A DNA stretch of 64,000 nucleotides from NCBI GenBank assembly GCA_910576935.1, contig CAJTKG010000002.1, positions 1-64,000 of the forward strand. The letters are read 5' to 3'. Shown here piece by piece: positions 23,920-33,386 of this stretch. Each line of letters starts with the position of its first letter. Positions within the stretch are counted from its first letter, which is position 1. The translations under genes were made by a program, and so were the position numbers. Origin of the DNA: an uncultured Muribaculaceae bacterium (GTDB lineage: Bacteria; Bacteroidota; Bacteroidia; Bacteroidales; Muribaculaceae). A model generated the notes under the pieces. It was not told the origin of the DNA. It was given only the letters and a program-made list of their open reading frames with translations, and ran no database searches.

Positions 23920-26900
23920 TCAGTGTCCGCGGCGTGTGACAGTGACGGTCGAACTGATATTGTTGCGCGAACGTACTTCTATAGTCGTCGGAATACGGTC
24001 GCGCAGTGATGAAACGTGGCTTATGATGCCAACACGGCGTCCTTCGCTCAGCCGCAGAGCAGCCAATGTCGATGTGACCTGTTCAAGACAGTCTGCGCTT
24101 AGCGAGCCGAAGCCTTCGTCGATAAAGATGATGTCGGGCGTGGTGTTGACAGACTGCACGGACGACAGGCCGAGCGCGAGAGCAAGCGACACCATAAAAC
24201 TTTCGCCGCCCGATAGGGTGTTGAACGGCCTGATTTCATTGCCACGGTCGCGGTCGCGTATGTTTACCTGAAGGTTGCCGGGTGATGAGAACATACGGTA
24301 TCGCGGCGTGAACAGTTCGAGATAGTAATTTGCGTTTTCAAGCAAGAGTGAAAGTATATGCGACTGGGCTATCTGGCTCATGCGATTGCCACCGTCGCCG
24401 CCGAAGAGACGGTTGAGGTTGTTCCATCGCGAGGCTGTACGCTCGAGTTCGACGAGGCGTTCGAGTGATTGTCGCTGCCGTTCATAGAGGTTGCGCGCGT
24501 TGCCGAGAGTCGCTTGTTGTTCGCCTAACGATGTGCGGGCGCAGGCAAGACGTTTGTCGAGATCGATGACAGCCTCGGTTTGTTTTTCTATATCGGTGTC
24601 CCGCAGCGTATTTATTTTGTCGAAACTGTCAAGGGCTGCCACGGCGTCTCTGACGATGGCCCGCGCTTCGGTCAGACGTTTGTTGAGACTGTCGATGTAT
24701 GAACGTGCGCGGGCTACTTCGCCTTTGGTTTCCGGGCTAAGGTGATGGCGTAAAAGCTTGAGTGTTATGTTGTCGGTTTCATTGAGCAGATTGTCGAGAG
24801 CCCGGTTGAGTTGCGAGCGTTCGTCTGACAGACGGCGGCGATGACCGATATTGTCAGAAATCTTCTCGAGCAACGTCGAAAATTTTTCGGGCAGTTCTTC
24901 GGCCTTTATGACTGTCTTGTCAGGTAGTTCTGATTCAAGACGGTCAATTTCGGGAAACAGATTCCTGATGCGCTCATACGGTGCAGTGGCCCGGGAGACA
25001 AGAGCATCTGTTGTGTCAAATTGCGATTTAAGCGCGGAATAACGATCGGACAGCGCTTTATAGTTTTTCGCCAGGTCGTTTATCGAGCTTTGTTGTTGTT
25101 TGATGCCCTCGACGTCATCAGCGGCGATTATATTGTTGGCGGCGAGTTGTAATTTTGTTTTTGACGCAGCTTCGGCGATAACGGCATTATCGTCCTGCAG
25201 ACGCTTTACGGTCGCCCGGTTTTTATCTCTGTCGGCTATTATTCTTTGCTGTCTGAGAATGGCGGCGTTACGCTCGCGTTCGATTCCTGATAATTCCGAG
25301 CGGGCCTTATCGATGGCCGATCGTTGTTTTTTGAACTCTTCCATTGCTTTGTCGAGTTTTGTGCGCTCGACTTCGAGGTTGTCGCCTATATCTTTGATGC
25401 TTGTGCCTATGTCGGCACCGTCGGCTATCGCTAAGCGTACGGCCAGTTGCTTGACTATACTGTCGGTTTCGGCAATTTCCTTGGTGAAGCCGTCGAGCGA
25501 GGCGGTTGTCTCATCGAGTTTTACCTTGCATATGTCTATGAGACGCCGATAGCGGTTTACTGTGGCTGTGGCTCGCTCCAGTGTTTGGTCGGCATCTGAC
25601 TCCAATGCCTCGAAGGCCTTGCTGCGGGCGATTAGTTCGGCCTGTTGCGGCAATGACGTTATTGTTGAGCCACAGACCGGACAGCTGTCGCCTGGGTTGA
25701 GGCTGGCTCTGACAAGCTCGATGTCGGCGGCGGCAGCGAGGCGGGCTTTGTCGAGAGCCGTTCTCAGCTTGCGTAAGGCCGTCTGAGCCGACTCTTGCCT
25801 GGAACCTGCGTCAGACAGTTTTGCCGAAAGCCACACTCTTGTGGATTGAAGCCGTTTGATCTCTTTCTGACAGGCGTTTGCCTTTTGTGTGGTTGAGGTT
25901 AATCGTTCATACGCGGTTACGAGGGTGGCGAGAGCCGACCGACGGCGTTCGTTGTCGAGCATAGAGTCGCTGATGGTGTCGGAGTCGAGACCCGCGATGC
26001 AGCGCTCTTTTTCGGCAATAGTGTCATTGAGCGATGCGGCGCGTTTATCGAAACGACTGATAGCGGCCGCTATTTCAACGCCCTTTTTATCGCTGTCGGC
26101 GATAGCATTTGCCAATGCATTGATTTCGTCATTGTTGCGTGCTGTTGCTGAGATGCCTGTCGCTATGTCGCCTAACATTCTGATGAGCAGCCCGGCATTG
26201 TCGATTTCGCTGCGACTCGTCGAGTATGCGTCGAGTTCTTTGGCTGTTTGAGCCATGCCGGCGGCCATATCATCACGTTTGACGACAAGATTGCCGTAAA
26301 CCGATTTGCACTCTGAATATTCTTTGGCAAGTGTACGGGTCGTTTCGTCAGATTCGTTTATCTTTTGGCCGAGTAGGTCTATTTCGGCAAGTTGCCGGCA
26401 AGGTTCGGCAAGAGCTTCGGATTCGTCGACGAGGTCGCAGGCCTTTGATGTCGCAGGTGACGATATTTCGTGGTTTATTGACTCGACATGTTGTTTTGAT
26501 GTATTTATTCGGTCGACAAGGTCTTTGCGCTGCAGCATTAGATTGAGCATCTGTTTGTCGCGATCGCGATCTCTGACGAGTGTCTCACAGTCGGTCGTCA
26601 GTGTTTTGACCGATTGCTCTAACCGGCTGATATCATCGGCAGTGATACGTTCAGAGTCTTTGAATGCCGCCGCGGCGATGTTGTATTGCTCGTTGTGAAA
26701 CTTGAATTTGGTGTATATCGCATTACCCACTGCGGCATAACGGTCTATGCCTGTGAGTTTTTCGAGTATCTGCGCTTTGGTTGCATTGTCGGCGGCGAGG
26801 AAGCGCGAGAACTCGCCTTGAGCGAGAAGTGTCGTGCGGCAGAAACGTGGATAATCGAGGCCGACAATCTCGGCCGATTCGATGGCTTTACTGACTTCGT

Positions 26901-27345
26901 CGCGAAGTCTGAGGGTATGTTTTGTCGTAAGGTCGGTGAGCGTGTGGACGACTTTGTCGAGCGTGCCGAGACGCTTTTTGCGCCTCACATCCCAGCTGGC
27001 ACGGTAAGGTAATCCGTTGTTGCCTGTGAAGCTTAGCGATACCGAAGCCGATGCGGCACCACGTCTGACGAGTTGGCGCGTATCGCTCAGACGCGATATG
27101 CCTTCTCTGTCTCCGTCGTCGTTGTCATCGTCGAAGCCTATATTGCGCCGGCGTCCCATTCCCTCGATTCGAGGCGCGCGGTTGAACAGTGCCAGTGTTA
27201 TGGCGTCGAGTATAGTCGATTTGCCGGCGCCGGTTTCACCGCATATGAGGAATATTGTCGAGTCGCACAGAGGCTTGGCAGAGAAGTCGATGATTGCGTG
27301 TTCGATTGAAGCTATATTCGTTATTTCGAGTTTGGTAAATTTCAT
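23920..27345 (-). CDS. sbcC: Exonuclease SbcCD, ATPase subunit SbcC
   Basis: 1141 residues, Rad50-like. Walker A GETGAGKS at 36-43, Q-loop region LLAQGEFSRFL near 173, two long coiled-coil arms, the zinc hook CPVCG at 555-559, ABC signature FNTLSGGESFM and Walker B IIFIDEGFGSL near the end. With SbcD it cleaves hairpins and blocked DNA ends. An Asp-rich insert (GFDDDNDDGD, about 70-79) follows the N-terminal lobe. Seven bases downstream of sbcD. Confidence 0.95.
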   Translation of the reverse strand: MKFTKLEITNIASIEHAIIDFSAKPLCDSTIFLICGETGAGKSTILDAITLALFNRAPRIEGMGRRRNIGFDDDNDDGDREGISRLSDTRQLVRRGAASASVSLSFTGNNGLPYRASWDVRRKKRLGTLDKVVHTLTDLTTKHTLRLRDEVSKAIESAEIVGLDYPRFCRTTLLAQGEFSRFLAADNATKAQILEKLTGIDRYAAVGNAIYTKFKFHNEQYNIAAAAFKDSERITADDISRLEQSVKTLTTDCETLVRDRDRDKQMLNLMLQRKDLVDRINTSKQHVESINHEISSPATSKACDLVDESEALAEPCRQLAEIDLLGQKINESDETTRTLAKEYSECKSVYGNLVVKRDDMAAGMAQTAKELDAYSTSRSEIDNAGLLIRMLGDIATGISATARNNDEINALANAIADSDKKGVEIAAAISRFDKRAASLNDTIAEKERCIAGLDSDTISDSMLDNERRRSALATLVTAYERLTSTTQKANACQKEIKRLQSTRVWLSAKLSDAGSRQESAQTALRKLRTALDKARLAAAADIELVRASLNPGDSCPVCGSTITSLPQQAELIARSKAFEALESDADQTLERATATVNRYRRLIDICKVKLDETTASLDGFTKEIAETDSIVKQLAVRLAIADGADIGTSIKDIGDNLEVERTKLDKAMEEFKKQRSAIDKARSELSGIERERNAAILRQQRIIADRDKNRATVKRLQDDNAVIAEAASKTKLQLAANNIIAADDVEGIKQQQSSINDLAKNYKALSDRYSALKSQFDTTDALVSRATAPYERIRNLFPEIDRLESELPDKTVIKAEELPEKFSTLLEKISDNIGHRRRLSDERSQLNRALDNLLNETDNITLKLLRHHLSPETKGEVARARSYIDSLNKRLTEARAIVRDAVAALDSFDKINTLRDTDIEKQTEAVIDLDKRLACARTSLGEQQATLGNARNLYERQRQSLERLVELERTASRWNNLNRLFGGDGGNRMSQIAQSHILSLLLENANYYLELFTPRYRMFSSPGNLQVNIRDRDRGNEIRPFNTLSGGESFMVSLALALGLSSVQSVNTTPDIIFIDEGFGSLSADCLEQVTSTLAALRLSEGRRVGIISHVSSLRDRIPTTIEVRSRNNISSTVTVTRRGH

Positions 27346-27352
27346 GGCTTTG

Positions 27353-28534
27353 TCATTGTTCCCGGTCGGAGTCGATCTCGCGGGTGATGTCGTCGATTAT
27401 TTCGAAATATTCCTGTGGCATCTCACTGCCGAAACGTGCCGAGTAATATTCGGCGGCAAGGTCAGATGGTTCTTTGACGCTTATATCCTCGCGGGTTATT
27501 CGTCTGAAACCGGTCTCGATGCCTGATGCAGCTGTCGCGGGAGTCAGAAGACAGAAACGGGCCTTTTTACCGCCGAGAGCCTCGGCGAGTCTGATTTTGG
27601 CATTGCCGGGAATGCCGTCATTGCAGTTGACCGTCACTCTCAGGTAACAGTCGTGGTCGGCCGGCAGATTCTTTTCGAGTAGTCTTAGAGTCTCGTCAAA
27701 ATCGGCGGGACAGTCTTCGGGAAAAGTTTCGAGCGGTCTGATGGCAGGAAGTTCGAGCAGAGTGATTTCGGGTTTCAGACCGTGTTTCGCGATGTCTATG
27801 AGCGTGAAACTGTGGGTCGGTTCCTCATCAAAAGAGACAGACAGAGGTGAGCCGCTATAGCGAGCTATGGCATTGCCGGGCTGCATGGTGACCGATTTAT
27901 GGATATGTCCTAACGCGAGGTAGTCGTAACCTTCACCCATTGATGAGAGCGGATGATATGACAGATATCTGTCTGATAGTGTTGCAGATGATTTATCGCT
28001 CACTGCAATATGGGCGGTCATGACAACAGGGAGTCCGTCGGCATTTATCGCGGTTATATCGTCGAGTATTTTTTGATGGAAGAGTCTGATGCGTTCGTCG
28101 CTATGGTGCTCGTTTTCGTCTTCGGGATAATTGCCTTCGTATATATATGGTATCGCTGCTATATAACCTTTACCGGGAATCTCGATAATGCGGCCTTCGG
28201 GAATAAGTCCGGTCACGATCTCAAGATTGAAATGTCTCCACAGCTGCGATGAGACCTCGAGTCTCGAAGCACTGTCGTGATTTCCTGCCGTGACGATGAT
28301 TTTCATCGCCGGAGCGGTCTCGTGCAGTTCCATCATGGTCTCGTTGTAGATTCCCAGGGCTGCGATCGACGGGTTCGGCGTATTGAATACATCGCCGGCG
28401 ACTATCAGCGCGTCAGGCTGATGCGAGGCGACAGCATCGATCAGACACCGGGCTATATGTCGGTGTTCGTCGATGCGTTCGTAGCCGTAAAACAGTTGGC
28501 CGAGGTGCCAGTCGGCGGTATGGATTATTTTCAT
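27353..28534 (-). CDS. sbcD: Exonuclease SbcCD, nuclease subunit SbcD
   Basis: 393 residues, Mre11-like calcineurin fold. Metal-binding motifs are visible: HTADWHLGQ, AGDVFNT, TAGNHDS, MTAHIA and LGHIHK. A C-terminal capping region follows. Its ATG shares a base with the stop of the small gene in front (TGATG), indicating coupling. Confidence 0.95.
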   Translation of the reverse strand: MKIIHTADWHLGQLFYGYERIDEHRHIARCLIDAVASHQPDALIVAGDVFNTPNPSIAALGIYNETMMELHETAPAMKIIVTAGNHDSASRLEVSSQLWRHFNLEIVTGLIPEGRIIEIPGKGYIAAIPYIYEGNYPEDENEHHSDERIRLFHQKILDDITAINADGLPVVMTAHIAVSDKSSATLSDRYLSYHPLSSMGEGYDYLALGHIHKSVTMQPGNAIARYSGSPLSVSFDEEPTHSFTLIDIAKHGLKPEITLLELPAIRPLETFPEDCPADFDETLRLLEKNLPADHDCYLRVTVNCNDGIPGNAKIRLAEALGGKKARFCLLTPATAASGIETGFRRITREDISVKEPSDLAAEYYSARFGSEMPQEYFEIIDDITREIDSDREQ

Positions 28535-28779
28535 CAGAATAAAGAGAGTTGGATGCCTTCGGCCGGAGCGGTGACGAAAAGTCTCTGCTGTGAAGAGTAA
28601 CCTTTCGACAGATTCCGAAGCGAGATCTCAATCAGCCCCGTAGTTGCGCCGATGTGACGTCGTATCGTTGCCAATAGTTCTGATAAAGATGCTATGCCGC
28701 TGAGTTTCAGGTTTACCAACTGATGTCCGTGTTTAGATGCTGTCGCGAAAATAATGTCTTCTGTTGATATTGTTGCCAT
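28534..28779 (-). CDS. Small protein of unknown function, translationally coupled to sbcD
   Basis: 81 residues, MATISTEDIIFATASKHGHQ at the start, ending EGIQLSLF. No signal peptide, membrane helix or known motif. It is first in the SbcDC transcript: a -7 box lies 27 bases before its ATG and its stop overlaps the sbcD start. Context suggests a role with SbcCD or its synthesis, but nothing in the sequence shows what. Confidence 0.7.
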   Translation of the reverse strand: MATISTEDIIFATASKHGHQLVNLKLSGIASLSELLATIRRHIGATTGLIEISLRNLSKGYSSQQRLFVTAPAEGIQLSLF

Positions 28780-28805
28780 GGTAGCCTCCTTTTTCGATTA
28801 TATCG

Positions 28806-28813
28806 CAAAGGTA
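28806..28813 (-). promoter_or_regulatory. -7 box of the SbcDC operon
   Basis: TACCTTTG on the minus strand ahead of the small gene; no good -33 box. Confidence 0.55.
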
Positions 28814-28897
28814 GACTTATGGTCGGGCGCTATTCTTGCACAGTATCTTTAATTAATTGTTAATTGCTGTCGTTTAACACTGTCAGACAGACGTCTG

Positions 28898-30160
28898 CTA
28901 TTGAGCATAGAGCGGTACACAGCGCATCATATAGTCGCGCGCGATACCCCACGGCAGATAGACAGACCCATTGTTTGGAATGAGGTTGACGGGTTTTTCG
29001 TTGAGGTCGACGCGGAGATAGTAGTGCCCCGATTTCTTTGCTTTGAAGAGTATCATTCTGACGTTGGCGGCCATGGGTACGACGTCGAAATCACGCCAGT
29101 GCAACCCCACCGTATCGAAATAGTTGGTCATGTAATAACAGCCCGGCAGCTTCAGCAGAGACACGAGCGGCATGACTGTCTCGGCATGGCCGAAGCGCAA
29201 GTGTACAGCGGTCTTGTCGGTACCCTCGATGAAGTTGTCGGTCGTCTCTATCAGATTAAGCACAAGGTCGGCGGCGATATCAGCCGGTACGGTCGATATA
29301 GTCGTCGCTGTGCGTTGAAGATATTGACGCAGGTTAAAGCATGACCAAAGAGCGTTGAGTTCGTCGGTAGTGAGGTATTCGCTTATGTCGGCGTTAACGC
29401 TCATACACGAGAGTCCGGCGAGCACATAATACTCGGTTATTGCGAGGTCGCGCCAGTGAGCGGCGTTGTCAAAGGGAAAGTCTTTGCCAAGGACGCGGGT
29501 AATGGCTGCTGTCGGACACACTTGCTCGAAATATGCGTCATAGGCCGGTTTCCACAGATTGTCGCGTCGGAAGTCAAGATAGTCGGTGTCAGTGTCGAAC
29601 GGACGCATCAGATAAGAATTGCCGCGTCCTGTCGATGTCTTGATTTCGAGTTTGTTGTCGAGGCGGTCGAGCTGGTGGACAAAAGAAAACATACTCATCA
29701 TCGAGCGTGGCGAGTATGATGACAGGGCATTGACGCTTGCGTCTTTGAAAACCGTCGGAAAATTTTCATACATTCTTTGTGCCAGACCTCGTTGCTCCGC
29801 CATTCCAAGCGAGTCGAGCGCGCCCCACTGCCCGTTGCTGAGATTTATGACATCGAGATTTAGCGCCATGAGCTTGCGACCGAGGGGTGTTATTGTGCCT
29901 AAAGAATCGGCTGTTGCGAGCGCACGGGCGAGTTTATAGCAATTGGCGCCGGACGCCGGATAGCGGGCGCCGTGACGGCCCACATGGTTAATCATCACAG
30001 CCTCGAGCGAATCGGGTATTGCGACAGTGCTGATTTTGGTAGGGTAGGGTGTTAGCGAGCCTTCACACTGAGTCACGCTATAGTGTGTCGCCGTCGGATC
30101 GGCGGCATAGACACCGAGGCATAATGACAGACATGTCAGACAGCCAATGATTCTCTTCAT
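28898..30160 (-). CDS. Histidine-type phosphatase, MINPP-like (HAE type)
   Basis: 420 residues with signal peptide MKRIIGCLTCLSLCLGVYA. Branch 2 histidine phosphatase: nucleophile loop NHVGRHGARYP near 57 and the proton-donor motif RFGHAETV near 325. The HAE triplet is the mark of multiple inositol polyphosphate phosphatases, which strip phosphates from phytate; Bacteroides MINPP is known to act outside the cytoplasm. Periplasmic phytate or inositol-phosphate hydrolysis is the likely role. A second, HD-type phosphatase lies just beyond the small TPR gene. Confidence 0.87.
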   Translation of the reverse strand: MKRIIGCLTCLSLCLGVYAADPTATHYSVTQCEGSLTPYPTKISTVAIPDSLEAVMINHVGRHGARYPASGANCYKLARALATADSLGTITPLGRKLMALNLDVINLSNGQWGALDSLGMAEQRGLAQRMYENFPTVFKDASVNALSSYSPRSMMSMFSFVHQLDRLDNKLEIKTSTGRGNSYLMRPFDTDTDYLDFRRDNLWKPAYDAYFEQVCPTAAITRVLGKDFPFDNAAHWRDLAITEYYVLAGLSCMSVNADISEYLTTDELNALWSCFNLRQYLQRTATTISTVPADIAADLVLNLIETTDNFIEGTDKTAVHLRFGHAETVMPLVSLLKLPGCYYMTNYFDTVGLHWRDFDVVPMAANVRMILFKAKKSGHYYLRVDLNEKPVNLIPNNGSVYLPWGIARDYMMRCVPLYAQ

Positions 30161-30176
30161 AATCGGAATTTTGTTA

Positions 30177-30184
30177 TATATTTG
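30177..30184 (+). promoter_or_regulatory. -7 box of the small TPR gene
   Basis: TATATTTG on the plus strand, 22 bases before the ATG at 30207. Confidence 0.5.
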
Positions 30185-30206
30185 TAGTGTAGAAATCTCT
30201 TAAGAT

Positions 30207-30464
30207 ATGAACGATAAAAACCATGTTGAAGTTGACCTCGACGATGAGCTTTCCCGGCTTACGGCAGAGATAGATATGAATCCGGCCGACGACAATTTAT
30301 ACTATCTTCGCGGACGCCTCTATTGGCGCTTGGGGTATAGGGCCTTGGCTATAAGTGACTATGAATGTGCCGTGGCGCTCAATGGCGAGTCGCCTGCGTC
30401 GGCTGCGCTGAAGATAGCCCGCGATATCATGGATTATTACAACAAAGATATGTATAACCCCTGA
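30207..30464 (+). CDS. Small tetratricopeptide-repeat protein
   Basis: 85 residues, no signal peptide. Two TPR-like helix pairs: ELSRLTAEIDMNPADDNLYYLRGRL split around residues 14-37, then YWRLGYRALAISDYECAVALN (38-58). Acidic and probably cytosolic; a scaffold-like role is all that can be said. It is the only plus-strand gene between 17.2 kb and 38.6 kb and sits between two phosphatase genes, converging on the second with 11 bases between stops. Confidence 0.75.
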   Translation: MNDKNHVEVDLDDELSRLTAEIDMNPADDNLYYLRGRLYWRLGYRALAISDYECAVALNGESPASAALKIARDIMDYYNKDMYNP

Positions 30465-30475
30465 CAACGCTTGGC

Positions 30476-31792
30476 TTAATCTTTGGAGGACGTTTTCAGC
30501 GCTTCGTTCATCACTTCTACACTCGGTATGGCGATAGCGTCGTCAAAATATTTCTTGACGTCATTCCAACGGTAGAAAGGATAGATATCACTCTCTATAG
30601 CGAGCGGCACTTCGCGCTCATTGAGCATGAATTTGGCAATCACCTCGCCTTGTTTGTTCTTGAAAAGCACCATCTGGAAATTGGCGCCCATCGGGCAGAT
30701 AGTGAAATCACTGTAGCCTTTATACAGTTCGTAAGGATTTGTGCAGTAGGTCGCTTTGCCTCCGAGGCGCATAAGTGCGATGAAAGGTATGATATTGCCG
30801 TCGTGTCCAAACCTGAGAGTGGCGCCGTTTTTGCCTTCAGCGATATATCTTTCGGCATTTCCGAGAATGTTTGATGCGAGATTTTTGGCATTGTCGACCA
30901 TAAGCCCGTTGGCGGGCGGATATGACGAATTGCGTGAATAGAATCTGAAATTGGCTACCTGCCACATATCGAAGAGTTCCTGAGGCGTAAAGAGATCATC
31001 GAAGCTGATGTCGCTGTCGAGATTCTGCTGACCTACTGCCACATAATAAAGGTCAGCGGTAAAGTCCTCCGGATCGATAAATCCACGCACGAATGTGCTG
31101 TCACAGAATATGGTATCGATCAGGCGATCGGGTTTTACCATCTCATGGCGGAATGTGCGGTAGCTTTGATACCACTCGGCGTCATGGCTGGTGCACGGCC
31201 ATGATTTTTTGTCGTTGTAGCTCAGGTAGACCATATTGCGCTGTGACGACTCGCGAGGTATCTTCAACTCGGGATTGATTTCTTTGAGGCCTTCGATAAA
31301 TGCAAACATCGAGTGCGCGCAGCGCATGATCACCGTCGATGCTGCTGTGATTTCAGGTTCGCCGGCAAATACTTCGGGAAAAGAGTTATACATGCGTGTC
31401 GATATGCCGCGGTGTTGTTTGGCACCGAGTTCGGTCAGCTCGCCGATGCGTCCCTCGGCCATTGACCATACTGATTCGAGACGATCGAGAATTTCCTTGC
31501 CGTATGGTGTTAGAGCATTGCGCTCTTTGGCGAGACGCAGTTTGCCAAGCGGGCGAGTATAATCTTTGTCGCTTGTAAGATAACGTGAGCCGTGACGACC
31601 ATAGTGGCTGATATAGAAAGGCTTGAATCCTTTGGGCGCAGGCGTGTTGAGCGATGATTCGACAGGGTAGGCATAGTAGACACCACCGGCTTTGGCGGGT
31701 GTATCGATGACTTCGGCGGGTGTAGTCTGAGCTTGTGCGATCGAAAACATCGATGCCAATGTAAACGCTAAAAGTATTGTCTTATTTTTCAT
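30476..31792 (-). CDS. Histidine-type phosphatase (HD type)
   Basis: 438 residues from the ATG at 31792 (MKNKTILLAFTLASMFSIAQA, a signal peptide); the ATG at 31813 lies inside the promoter. The nucleophile loop is HYGRHGSRY near 59, and the proton donor is RFGHDGNI near 345, with HD as in classical phytases and acid phosphatases, against HAE in the neighbour. Periplasmic phosphomonoester or phytate hydrolysis is likely. The upstream tandem repeat provides repeated promoters. Confidence 0.87.
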   Translation of the reverse strand: MKNKTILLAFTLASMFSIAQAQTTPAEVIDTPAKAGGVYYAYPVESSLNTPAPKGFKPFYISHYGRHGSRYLTSDKDYTRPLGKLRLAKERNALTPYGKEILDRLESVWSMAEGRIGELTELGAKQHRGISTRMYNSFPEVFAGEPEITAASTVIMRCAHSMFAFIEGLKEINPELKIPRESSQRNMVYLSYNDKKSWPCTSHDAEWYQSYRTFRHEMVKPDRLIDTIFCDSTFVRGFIDPEDFTADLYYVAVGQQNLDSDISFDDLFTPQELFDMWQVANFRFYSRNSSYPPANGLMVDNAKNLASNILGNAERYIAEGKNGATLRFGHDGNIIPFIALMRLGGKATYCTNPYELYKGYSDFTICPMGANFQMVLFKNKQGEVIAKFMLNEREVPLAIESDIYPFYRWNDVKKYFDDAIAIPSVEVMNEALKTSSKD

Positions 31793-31810
31793 GATTGTAA
31801 TTGGTTTGCG

Positions 31811-31965
31811 CAAAGATACGAATAAGTCGAGAGCAAAAGCAAATAAAATTTGATTTTGCCGAGCGAGAGTATCTAAGACGAAGTCAAAGATACGAATAAG
31901 TCGAGAGCAAAGCCAAATTTATTTGATTTTGTCGGGCGAGAGTATCTAAGACAGAGTCAAAGATA
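31811..31965 (-). repeat. Tandem 74-bp repeat carrying promoters
   Basis: Copy 1 (31811-31884, 74 bp) and copy 2 (31885-31957, 73 bp) are close matches, and an 8-base start of a third follows (31958-31965). Each begins CAAAGATA, the complement of a -7 box TATCTTTG, and copy 1 carries a TTTG 21 bases before its -7. On the minus strand they give two or three stacked promoters aimed at the HD-type phosphatase. Confidence 0.8.
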
Positions 31966-31988
31966 ATCAAAATATCTCTAAAACCAAA

Positions 31989-32014
31989 CAGGCCGCCTCA
32001 AACGGGGCGGCCTG
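31989..32014 (-). terminator. Terminator of the OmpA-like gene
   Basis: CAGGCCGCC pairs with GGCGGCCTG with an 8-base loop; followed on the minus strand by TTTGGTTTT. Confidence 0.8.
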
Positions 32015-32037
32015 TCGGTATCAAGCGGTGCGATTGA

Positions 32038-33240
32038 TTATTTTGTTTCTTCGATTGTGACAGCGCGATCAAGAGCGACAAATTTTTCGCCGAGGTCGCA
32101 GAGGCTGCCGTTGTTTGTTGTGGCAGTCAGCTGAGAAGCGGGAACGCCGTTTTTGATAAGCTGTTTTTCAACACCGGCAACACGGTTTTTGCGAAGACGG
32201 ATGTTGATTTGTTCTGTACCGGTGTAGTTGTCGGCCCAACCTGTGAGAGTATAGTGGGTGTTGGGGTTGGCGATCATCACGTTGGCGATAGCGCCGAGGA
32301 TGTTGCGGTCTTCACGGGTCAGACGGGAAACGCCGATGGGATAGTAGATAGTGGCGAGGGGGCCTTTCTCTGTGACTTTCTCAACGGGGCGGTTGAGGCA
32401 GTCGCGGAGCTGTGCTTCGAGATCGGCGATGCGGGCGTCAGCTGCAGCGAGACGTGCGCGCAGGGCGTCGCAGTTTTCGGGCTCGGGGCAGACGGGAACA
32501 ACGGGAGTGCTCCATTCGCGGTTCTTGAAGTTATATGTTACACCAAAGTAGGCTTGAAGGTCGCCATAGAATTTTGAACTGCCGTTCTGGAAGTTGCTCG
32601 GGCCTTTGAAACCGCTGAGGCGGAGGTCGAGTGACAGCTGCACTTGTTCGCTTACTCTGAATGAGTTGATGAGACCGGCGCGGACATCAAGGAAGTCGTC
32701 GCTGACATGTTTCCATTTAGCCTCTTTGTTGCCTTCGGCGCGTTTGGCAAAAGTGAAATAGGCTCCTGCTCCGGCGTAGACAGTTGCGTTGTAGACGCGT
32801 CCGGGACGATATCCACACCACCAGTTGGTGAGGTTGATCATTACGTCGATTTGCGGACCGAATTCGTTGAATTTCTCTTTGTAGAGACCGTCTGTCATGT
32901 GCTCGTTTGTAAGGCCATAAGCACGATTTTCTGTCAGACCTTTGAGACCGAGATAATTGACGCCGGCGCGGAGACCGATGATCGGGCTGAACCATTTTCC
33001 TACATAGATTGAAGCGGCGGGAGAGAAGCGGTCCATGAAGCTACGCTGTTTGTCGAAACTTGAGAAGTAAACACCCGTACCACCTTCAACTGTGATAAAC
33101 CAGTTGTCCTGGAAACGGTTCAACAGATAGCCTTGCGAGGGATCGTTGACATAGGTAATCTCCTTTGCAGATTCCTGAGCTACAGCAGCCTGTCCCATGA
33201 AAAGGGCGCAAGCAAATGCTAAGATTGTGGCTTTTTTCAT
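32038..33240 (-). CDS. OmpA-family outer membrane protein
   Basis: 400 residues with signal peptide MKKATILAFACALFMGQAAVA. An N-terminal eight-strand barrel (about 45-235) is followed by a short Pro/Cys hinge (VVPVCPEPENCDALRARL), a helical stretch and a C-terminal OmpA peptidoglycan-binding domain (about 290-395, with TLTGWADNYTGTEQINIRL and RKNRV). It anchors the outer membrane to the wall and is usually abundant. Single gene with terminator; no promoter of clear consensus was found. Confidence 0.9.
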   Translation of the reverse strand: MKKATILAFACALFMGQAAVAQESAKEITYVNDPSQGYLLNRFQDNWFITVEGGTGVYFSSFDKQRSFMDRFSPAASIYVGKWFSPIIGLRAGVNYLGLKGLTENRAYGLTNEHMTDGLYKEKFNEFGPQIDVMINLTNWWCGYRPGRVYNATVYAGAGAYFTFAKRAEGNKEAKWKHVSDDFLDVRAGLINSFRVSEQVQLSLDLRLSGFKGPSNFQNGSSKFYGDLQAYFGVTYNFKNREWSTPVVPVCPEPENCDALRARLAAADARIADLEAQLRDCLNRPVEKVTEKGPLATIYYPIGVSRLTREDRNILGAIANVMIANPNTHYTLTGWADNYTGTEQINIRLRKNRVAGVEKQLIKNGVPASQLTATTNNGSLCDLGEKFVALDRAVTIEETK

Positions 33241-33386
33241 AAGATGATGAATTATTTAGAATTGATTTAATTATATTTTAAGCCTGTTTTGAGGCGCTAA
33301 GTTAACACTTTTTTCTTATTTAAACTAAAAAATAATAAAAAATGTTCGTCGGAGATATGCCTTTTTTATATAAAAACAGCTGTTTT

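Noticed and set aside
31811..31965. CRISPR-like tandem repeat
   Set aside because: Units are contiguous near-identical 73-74-bp copies without unique spacers and carry promoter boxes.
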